DNA of 64,000 bases, taken from assembly GCA_027946365.1 (NCBI GenBank), contig JAPEUQ010000003.1, positions 310,001 to 374,000 on the forward strand. The letters run 5' to 3'. The stretch is from Kalmusia sp. IMI 367209. Lineage: Eukaryota; Ascomycota; Dothideomycetes; Pleosporales; Didymosphaeriaceae. Below the pieces are notes generated by a model. It made no database searches, was not told where the DNA came from, and worked only from the letters and a program-made list of their open reading frames with translations. The translations under genes were made by a program, and so were the position numbers. Shown one piece after another: positions 56,840-64,000 of this stretch (positions within the stretch are counted from its first letter, which is position 1; the number at the start of each line of letters is the position of its first letter).

Positions 56840-59800
56840 TTAGACCCTAGCCTCGTTGGTTACCCTTGACGTCGCCTCTGGTGAGAGTTCGTCAGTATCA
56901 GCTAGACCATCAAGCAGCCTTGGGACTAGAATATCCTTCATTACATCCTGGACTAAGATTTCCATTATGCATGAGATACGCCCCAATTCGTCTACGTTAT
57001 CGAAACCATTGAGACACAGCTCTCTGATGCCAGGCGCACACGCGTTGTATTCGTCGAACACCATAACGCTGAACGTGATGATAATTTCCAGTGAACGCAG
57101 TCGAGCCGCACAATTGCTGAAGTTGAAAATTTCCATTCGTGCCACCATCTGTGTAAACGCACTAGGTTCCTCGACGAAAGCTTTGAATATTTCTCGGGCG
57201 GTAAGTTGGAAAGCTAGCCAAAGGGCGTATGCATTGCTTAATTCGATGTCGCTGCTAAACGATGCGGGTGTCAATGGTATAGACAATTTAGTCATTTGTG
57301 AAAGGTGATTATTCAGGATATTCACTGGTCTGGTTCCATCGTGAAGTAATTCGCAAACGATTTCTGGAAAGATTTTAAAAATCCAGAATAAACTGTTGGG
57401 AATGTACGAGACCATCCAGTTAGTGCAGCATCCGGATTGGTGGATGTTGAAAAGATCCACCTCTATTCCACGGTTTTTTCGGTATTCATCAGAAGCTACA
57501 TGTATCTGGAATTCCGGCAGATGTGAAATGGGCTCTTCGCGCTGCGAAGGTAAAACACAAGGGCGTAGACAATCAACGGTGCACAGCAATAACAATTCCC
57601 CGTACGGCTTGGAATCCATTTGACTTGCTGCCTTTTTTGAACTGTATCGGCGGGCGAGGAAGAGTCGGAGCTGGCTTTGCATAATTTCGACTAATGCCTC
57701 ATGGCCTGGTGTCTTCACTCCTTCAATGTCGCCCAGCTTCACAGTATCTTCGAAGAATAATGTGTAGTAGAAAAGATGATGTAATTCTTCATGAGGATGG
57801 CAGCGCTTGGTATCATCGAACAATTTTCGTAAACGCAGGTTCAGGTAGCGATGTACGCCTTCGATGGTACCTAATGCGTGCTCAAAATCCTTCTCATATC
57901 TGGTGGAGATAACCTTTTTCCATCGAAGCATGCTTTGTAGATAACTGTAGAATACGAACATACTTGGGCGTTCCCATGCCATCATGGCTTGCCTAAGTTG
58001 ACGCTTTTCTATCATATCGATAAGTGCTATTACCGGATGGAAACTATCGATCTTTTCGATGAATATTTTAAGTGCATCTTTGGCGTGAACCTCAGTCTTG
58101 CTATCCACAGTACCGGGTGTGTAGTGCGACCCCGGCGCAAAAGATAGGGGCTTGGTAAAGAGGTCGATGTCACTCAGCTTGAGCCTGTTATCGCAGGTCC
58201 ATCGGAAATTCGTCGATTTGCCAACACGGTCTGACCAGTATTTTGTGCAGTTGCCACACGGTCGTTTATCTGAACACTGGAATCAAGTCAATGGCACAGC
58301 TCCGATATGATCATCTCTGAATGTGGCATACCTTCAAGCGCAAGTTCTTGCATCTCATGCAAGATCCACCAATCATCTCCACATTCTTCTTGTTCTCCCG
58401 CTGCTCACTAGTGCGTCGCCGTTTCTGATTTTGACGAGAACACATGAACTCTAGGACATGGGAGGAACCTTCAGGAACTCCTTTCGTCTTGGCGAGTTGG
58501 TGTACAAGCGCTAGCTGCTGTTTCATACCTATGGTAGGGGTCGCGGACTTTCTGCGCTTGGCTCTGTGACATGACGCTTTGCTGACTCCTTGCCGAGTAA
58601 CTTGGTATTCGCTTTGAGCGGCATCTGTACTGGATTGTTGCTGTAGGTACAATGGGCTCACTGTAGTCCCCGACGTGAAGGAGGGCGTATCTGTGACTGC
58701 AATGGAACCCAAAGTATTCGAGAAATTCGCATTGGAAGGCGTGGTCGTAAGGGCGTTAGTATTGTCGATGATCATTGGAACATCTCCCAAATCATTGAGA
58801 CCGTACGGGACAACATGGGTCTTCCCACGAAGGTCATCCACAGATTCGTGGGAATAAGTCAGAGGGTCAAACGTTTGATTCGGCCCCACGTCGATCTGAT
58901 GCTGAGTGATGGCTGGAGGAGCCTGAGGATATGCGATATTCGCACTTATATGGTTCTCGTGTGCAGCAAGTTGTTGCGCATTGGGTTGCTCGAGAGTTTG
59001 GAGATAGTTCGCTCCATAAGTGAGGCTATTCGGAGCTGTCTGTCGCTGAAATTCATTTGTGGAAGGAAGAATAGATCCGATGTATCCCAAACCATCGCCT
59101 GAATCGGTGTAGCTTTGAAAGAGTCCATCGTATGCAGGTGTTTTCGAATGGAATGGGGTGTTGATCATGCTTTGAGGTTCCATACGAGGAGGAACTTGAC
59201 CAAGACTTTGTGCCGAAGATTCATGATATGCCAGGGCTTGGGCCGTGGATGCTGCGATGGTACATCCGCCAGGATTAGGATGTAAGTTGATGCCGACGTC
59301 ATAAGTTGATTCTTGAGGCTGTATCGTCTTAGAATTGGGCTGCGAAACCTCGCATGGAACGTCGGAATTGAAAGGCAGAGAACGGCTTACGAGGCTCATG
59401 GCATTTTGTTTGAAAACGGATGTTAAGGGCGATTCGTGAATGCATTGATGTAAAGCCTCCTGTGCAAAGCGATCGTCTGAAGGGAAAGTTTCAGCTGATC
59501 TATTTGGTGGCCATGCTGCAAGCTGATCGATGTCAGGATTGTCAACATTCGGTATTGGCTGATCATCCGGCTGCAGAGGTAGGTGGATGAAATGCTCTGC
59601 GTCAAGTATGCTATGCGGAGTTGCAGAGGTTCCAAGCCCAACATAACTGATGGAATCATCAATAAAGTTGAGGTCGAACGCATTAGCATCATTGGCTGGA
59701 TTCCAATGTTGCGATAGAGATTCATGCGTTTCGAATTGAAATTCCAACGGAATGTCGACTTGATTCGATGGCGTCGGCGAGAAGACTTGTAGGGCGGGTT

Positions 59801-60024
59801 GCGATTCGGTGCCAGCTGAATCTTCATCAAAAAGGTCAGGCTGTATAAGCCTCCAAGAGTCGTCTTCAGACACGAGGCGGATCTTTAACTGCGATATAAT
59901 AAAGGTGACCGGCTTTTGGAAGGGTTTAAATTTAAGCAAGTCAAAGGAGTTTCGACAAACACAAAAAGACGAAGAGGTCGTGGAAGTATAAATATACCAA
60001 CTGCCTTCGTATAGCTGAGGGCAT
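56840..60024 (-). CDS. Large regulator with a central Zn2Cys6 motif
   Basis: Predicted sequence-specific DNA-binding protein. Three exons by my splicing: 59998-60024, 58332-59888, 56840-58276; introns 59889-59997 (109 nt) and 58277-58331 (55 nt); 1006 aa. The first exon (MPSAIRRQL) is a candidate: without it no ATG exists before about residue 185. The N-terminal 500 residues are acidic and rich in N, Q, S, T and P. The cysteine motif starts at about 517: CMRC, KNLRLK, then C across the intron, SDKRPCGNC and a last C about 17 residues on. CxxC-x6-C-x5-CxxC fits Zn(II)2Cys6; the last spacing is longer than the usual 6-8. The C-terminal 450 residues are helical and not a recognisable fungal-specific MHR. 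A central rather than N-terminal binuclear cluster is uncommon. Function unknown. Confidence 0.78.
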
Positions 60025-60061
60025 CAATGCAGCCTTGTACGCCCATGCATGGGGGGGCAGT

Positions 60062-60310
60062 CTTCCGACAGCCCAAAGCAGACTAGTGGATGGGCTCCAT
60101 GTGACTAGCCTTATCGAATCTAGACTAGCTCAGGTGCTTCCGAAACCTGCTTTTGGACTAGCACCTTGTTGGCCCAGGCGTAAGGCAAAAGGTGATGATT
60201 GGTATGTCCCTTCCGATTTATAGAAGTGGACTAGCGCCAGCTGACAGTGTAGATCGGTGAGTGAGATCCTAGCATTCTACCTTCCGACAGCTGTTTCGAG
60301 CTGTCGGAAG
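60062..60310. repeat. Inverted-repeat structure, possible MITE
   Basis: A perfect 12-bp inverted repeat at 60281-60310 (arms cttccgacagct and agctgtcggaag, 6-nt loop) and a further copy of the outer arm cttccgacagc at 60062-60072. The latter pairs with the right arm as terminal inverted repeats of a 249-bp unit. Other short repeats inside are ctagactagct-like and ctagcacc-like motifs. No target-site duplication is convincing, so a mobile element is only one reading. Confidence 0.45.
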
Positions 60311-60599
60311 CTTCATGTGCATCTCTAAGTGAAGTCGCGCTTTCTGAAGCGCATTATTTAACGCCAAGGTGATGAGATATAAAGGCTACCTCAAATTACA
60401 TGGAAGCACTACTCGCAGACGCGATTACCCATCGTGAAGTTCCCTTATTCGCATTCAGCCGAAACTCCCCTGTACGACTTGATTGTAAGACGGGTTCACC
60501 TCTAGCAACAGACCGAACCTAATTTGCGTTGAATAGAGACCTCACAGCCCTCCATCATTAGGCGCCACCTTCTACCTTCACAATCTACCAAATTTCCAA

Positions 60600-60774
60600 A
60601 TGTGGCCTATCAGTGACATCATCGCACTTCTACAGTTACTCTTGATGGTAATCTTGACCATTCTCCAAGCGAGGAGTGTTGTGACAGGCAGACGGTAAAT
60701 CTTCACCTTCTCTTTGAGATCATATGCTGACGTTGAACAGTTCAGATGCTATCCAGTCCTCCACAGAGCCATGA
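60600..60774 (+). CDS. Candidate microprotein with one membrane helix
   Basis: ATG at 60600 reads 32 codons (MWPISDIIALLQLLLMVILT then ILQARSVVTGRR) to a TAA, or splices over 60695-60740 (46 nt, gtaaat, branch tgctgac, aacag) to end SDAIQSSTEP, 42 residues. The single hydrophobic helix followed by a basic end resembles a small membrane peptide. It is too short for statistics and unsupported by homology; chance is quite possible. Confidence 0.2.
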
Positions 60775-61888
60775 CATGCTCTGATGCGCAAAGATTGGGC
60801 GATGGAGTCTAAAGATTCTTGATTTTGCAATCGCGCTGATCAATTAGGTCGCGACTGATGAATATATGCTATGGAAGATGGATTATTGATCAGTTCTCGT
60901 ATGCTGCATATGCATGTCAAATGACGATAGCCGTGTCTCCAGTATCTAGTACTCATTGAAAGTCTCGTGTTCCATGAATATTGGGAAGTGTTATAGAATA
61001 GGCTTGCATTCCTGGGTATACAAATATTCTCGCGCTTTTCGATCGACTAGTATGTTTGACGTGTTGCTAAAATAACACTAACTCACAAACACTAATCTAT
61101 AAAGCAAGCTAGATTCTCTGTCTCAAAAGAAAATACTCAATATCCATTCTTAAATTCCTTTCCTGCCCAGTGTCCCACTGCTGCTGTACAATTTGAAGAT
61201 TGGGAGCTACACAAGCTCAATACTTCGATACTCACGGAAGCAGCATCCACTTATAAAACTGGAGTAGTAATACATCACCTCTCCCTGTAGAGAACGCACT
61301 TGGATCTTCCCTGAGAATTCAGTCATTATTGACAATGCCTTGTAGTGTATATTCAGCCCTATGAGCAAAGAATAATTACTAACGTTGACATGTGTCGCTT
61401 ATTGATCGTGGTGAAAATGTATTTGCATACGTGAACATGTTTACCAGCATAGTGTGTGGGAAGCACCAGTATTACGCGATAGAGCTGCAGATCTCGTGTG
61501 GTTTTGACAAGAGTCATTAAGGCTAACCCATGCTAAGATATTTGTAATAGGCATCTTAGCTTCTTGAATTAGGGACGTCTCCACTGCAGGCAAATGCGCT
61601 GCCCGCCAGGCCAGCGTCGGAATGCATTGCCCCTAGCCTCGTAGACAAAGTTTTCTCGGACAAGTCGAGGTTACTTGGTATTGAGCGTGAATTTTCTCTG
61701 GTCGTGTCTGGGTGTAATGAAGCTCATCAACTCTCTCAAAATTGGTCAATGTCATTTCATATATATAGCGCTTGCATCACAATTCTGTTTCAACGAGAAG
61801 CTCCCAAGCTCTCAGCCTCCTCAGATTCATTGCCGCCCTCTGACACCTGTAACCTCGCTGGCGAGCGATGAATTTCGCCATTCAACTT

Positions 61889-63826
61889 TCACGCTCCTTC
61901 CGCGCCAGACTCCCGCTCAGCTCTATTGTCAAACAGCTGTAAAAAGTGCTGCGACGCTTTTGCTTCCATGTCTTCAAGCAGATCTACACCAACGAGAGTG
62001 TCTCCAATCATATCACTAACAGTCAGCGACAGCATCGCAAGCGTGCTGGATTTCCAAATGGGAACTCCTGACGCTCTGCTCCCAATAATCGTACCTAGAA
62101 GAAACGACATCCCTCCTAGGGCTACTAGAGCGTGCAATGTGATCCACGGCCACCAAATGCGGTAATAGGTCGTCATTACCCCACTGGTGCCTGTCCGCAT
62201 CTCAGCGTCATCCGAGCCCGCGCGAATAGCGTTACTTAACCCCCTCGCAAGTCGTCGAAAGGTGTCGTCGAGATCCGAAGTATCGTAGAGAATTTGCATG
62301 ATGCTCGGCGAGAACTCCACCGCTGTGGAGTCGTAGCTCATGACCTGGTTTTTGTAGAACCCATTAATTGGTATGTAGTTCGGTGCCTTTAAAGGACTCG
62401 TGTGTTCTGACATGTTGATGGTTTTCGGGGACGTGAACTGTGACTGGAACTGGCTACTCAGGCTAGTGACAGCTGCCCAAGAGAGGTTGAACCCGTCACC
62501 GAGCATCAAGTCGGTTCGACTCCATGAAGATGTGCTGTTGTTGAACTCTAGACTGTTCATGCTATGGTTATCAATCTCGATACCGTCGAGATTCGGATAA
62601 GTGTAATCGATTAGGCTCCATGAGTCGGACGATCGCCTAGCGTTGTGTACTAAAGTTTCCCTCTCCTCTAGGATACCGTTTCGCACAGTAGGGGAGTACT
62701 CGTTAACGCAGTAGAAGAGGCCACATTCTAGTGCATTTATTGAGATGTTAGGCCATCCATTCGAGTGGGAAGAGTTTGTTTCTGGAGCTTGAAGTTTGAG
62801 AAAACCCATAGCCCAGAGCAGGCTGTCGCTATTCGCAAACGTGTTGGTTCTGGATGCATTCCCCGTTCCGAAAGAAGTCATGGATAGGAATTGAGAAATA
62901 TTTTGGGTTGGCGGGTCATAGTCGTCTGGCATGTTATAAGGTGCTCCGTTCACATTGTTGATATAGAGGCCGTTTGGAAGCTGGGCACTCGTGGCATTCT
63001 TCGTGAGATAAATGAAATTCAAGCGCTTGTGCAAGTCATTATAGAGGTAACTTGGTTCCGAATAAAAGGACAATTGGCTTCGCAAATCATTGCAAGTGTG
63101 ACAAATTGCTAATGAATGAAAGGGATTCCATGTGCAATTACCTGTTGGGCACGTGAATGCTGTTTGTTGAACGATTGCGTTGTATGGCTGAATCAGCGCA
63201 TTCAAAATACCAGCTTGAATCGAATAGTCTGCCATCGAAGTCATGGTGATGGGCAAAACAGTTGGGACCAAAGTTACGCCCCTAGAAAATCGTTGAGCTC
63301 GGACTATAGTGGTCGAGCTGTCGACCAAGCTTTTCAGCTTTTGCTCGTACTGGACGAGTTGTTGAGAAAAGGGATCGACTGCGATGGCTAGCAGAGTAAC
63401 AAAAGCTCCCAATTGTAAAAAAGATCTTCTGGGTCAGCAGGAACAGTTGGCAAGGGTGTTGATATACCTTTGTTTGAAGCTGGATACCCAGAGCCACTGT
63501 AAGCTACCGAGTGGTCCCCGGCTTGCCGTATCAATCCTTTCCAGATCCAACAAGGGCCGTGACTTCCTAGAAAATGCGACCCACTTCCATTGACCAATGG
63601 ATTGACTCAAGGCAAAAAGAAACAAGGCTTTGCTTGTGGTAGACAGAACTGAAACCACTGCGTTCAAGGTGACGCCGTGCCAGGTAGAGACTTCTTTACC
63701 ATCATACACAGCGAGTAATATAATCATCCCAACAAGAGAAGCTAAGCCGCCTATTGAAGCTGCGATTTCCCATTTCCATTCAACGCGGGATTTTCGATGA
63801 TTTGGTACATGCTGGTTTTTCGACAT
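61889..63826 (-). CDS. DUF3176 multi-pass membrane protein
   Basis: Exon 1 is 63468-63826, intron 63429-63467 (only 39 nt, gtatat...cccag), exon 2 is 61889-63428; 632 aa. Membrane helices are at about 21-43 (IAASIGGLASLVGMIILLAV), 53-79, 126-140 (GAFVTLLAIAVDPF) and near 546-570 (TLHALVALGGMSFLLGTIIG). Between them is a long extracytoplasmic region with many N-glycosylation sites and Cys pairs FTCPTGNCTW and ICHTCNDL. TASRGPLGSLQWLW and LAIAVDPFSQQLVQYE are typical DUF3176 landmarks. The splice joins SSFKQR to RSFLQLGAFV. Family is fungal-specific, of unknown function. The C-terminus is short and charged. Confidence 0.88.
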
Positions 63827-64000
63827 TCTGAAACGAATGGGAGGTGAAGAATCCTCTGAGAACTTCGTTAGTAAGGAAATTAGTCTTTCGACAGTTGCGA
63901 TGAGATCGGCGGCTCGCTATCGGGCTTTAAATAAGTCAGGCTATGAAATCGAGCCTGATACATAAAGCAACCCCATTGGCCAATAAAATAGGCACAACGT
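63827..64000 (-). promoter_or_regulatory. Promoter region of the DUF3176 gene, TATA-like box
   Basis: TTATTTAAA on the minus strand at 63926-63934, 100 bp before the ATG at 63826. No other feature to the window end. Confidence 0.45.

Larger units (their letters stand above)
60025..61888. other. AT-rich gene-poor block
   Basis: About 1.86 kb, with the densest inverted-repeat structure in the window at 60062-60310. A possible 42-residue membrane microprotein lies at 60600-60774; otherwise no supportable gene. Sequence from about 60900 to 61670 is AT-rich and protein-poor. Consistent with decayed repeats, none recognised. Confidence 0.5.

Overview
This is a window of nuclear DNA from a filamentous ascomycete (Pezizomycotina, most likely a Dothideomycete; the class is inference). 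Genes carry short introns, mostly 39-190 nt, with GT donors, CTRAC-like branch points and AG ends. Content is fungal throughout: a cell-wall-integrity MAPKKK, an SPX-RING protein, two HET proteins, a Zn2Cys6 regulator, and DUF3176 and DUF6594 membrane proteins. I saw no operons, CRISPR arrays, rRNA, convincing tRNA or intact transposon. I re-spliced genes by hand from GT-AG sites and frame continuity, so intron positions are predictions.

Layout. 1-16 kb holds conserved housekeeping genes: BCK1-type MAPKKK (5' end outside the window), a disordered small protein, a long secreted tyrosinase behind a 2.6-kb gene-free stretch, JJJ1-type DnaJ, and SPX-RING. 16-24 kb is sparser: a seven-exon P450, a BTB protein, a decayed gene remnant, and pyroglutamyl peptidase. 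24-41 kb is dense: salicylate-hydroxylase-like FMO, prolyl aminopeptidase, KEL3-like kelch protein, DHR2-type DEAH helicase, a secreted six-hairpin glycosidase-like protein, a caspase-like protein, a small conserved-looking protein, and DUF6594. 41-49 kb holds two HET genes flanking a GH5 exo-beta-1,3-glucanase. 49-56 kb holds a Ras-like GTPase, a mitochondrial carrier, a disordered protein and a GPI-anchored PEBP-like protein. 56-64 kb holds a large regulator with a central Zn2Cys6 motif, an AT-rich gene-poor block and a DUF3176 protein.

How genes relate. Most are independent units sharing bidirectional promoters (JJJ1/SPX-RING, PCP/FMO, aminopeptidase/kelch, helicase/glycosidase, caspase-like/small protein). 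BCK1, exo-glucanase and GPI-PEBP all touch the cell wall but are not clustered. The P450, FMO, tyrosinase and regulator are too scattered for a biosynthetic cluster. The nearest thing to a recognition or cell-death neighbourhood is 36-49 kb: caspase-like protein, two HET proteins and a short HET-like relic.

Most notable signal. At least three, probably four, coding frames are broken by exactly +1 nt, each inside a run of C (or G) of length 4-6: two in the tyrosinase, one in the helicase, one probable in the caspase-like gene. A shared cause, most simply base-calling error, is likelier than independent gene death. I found no clearly new multi-gene system.
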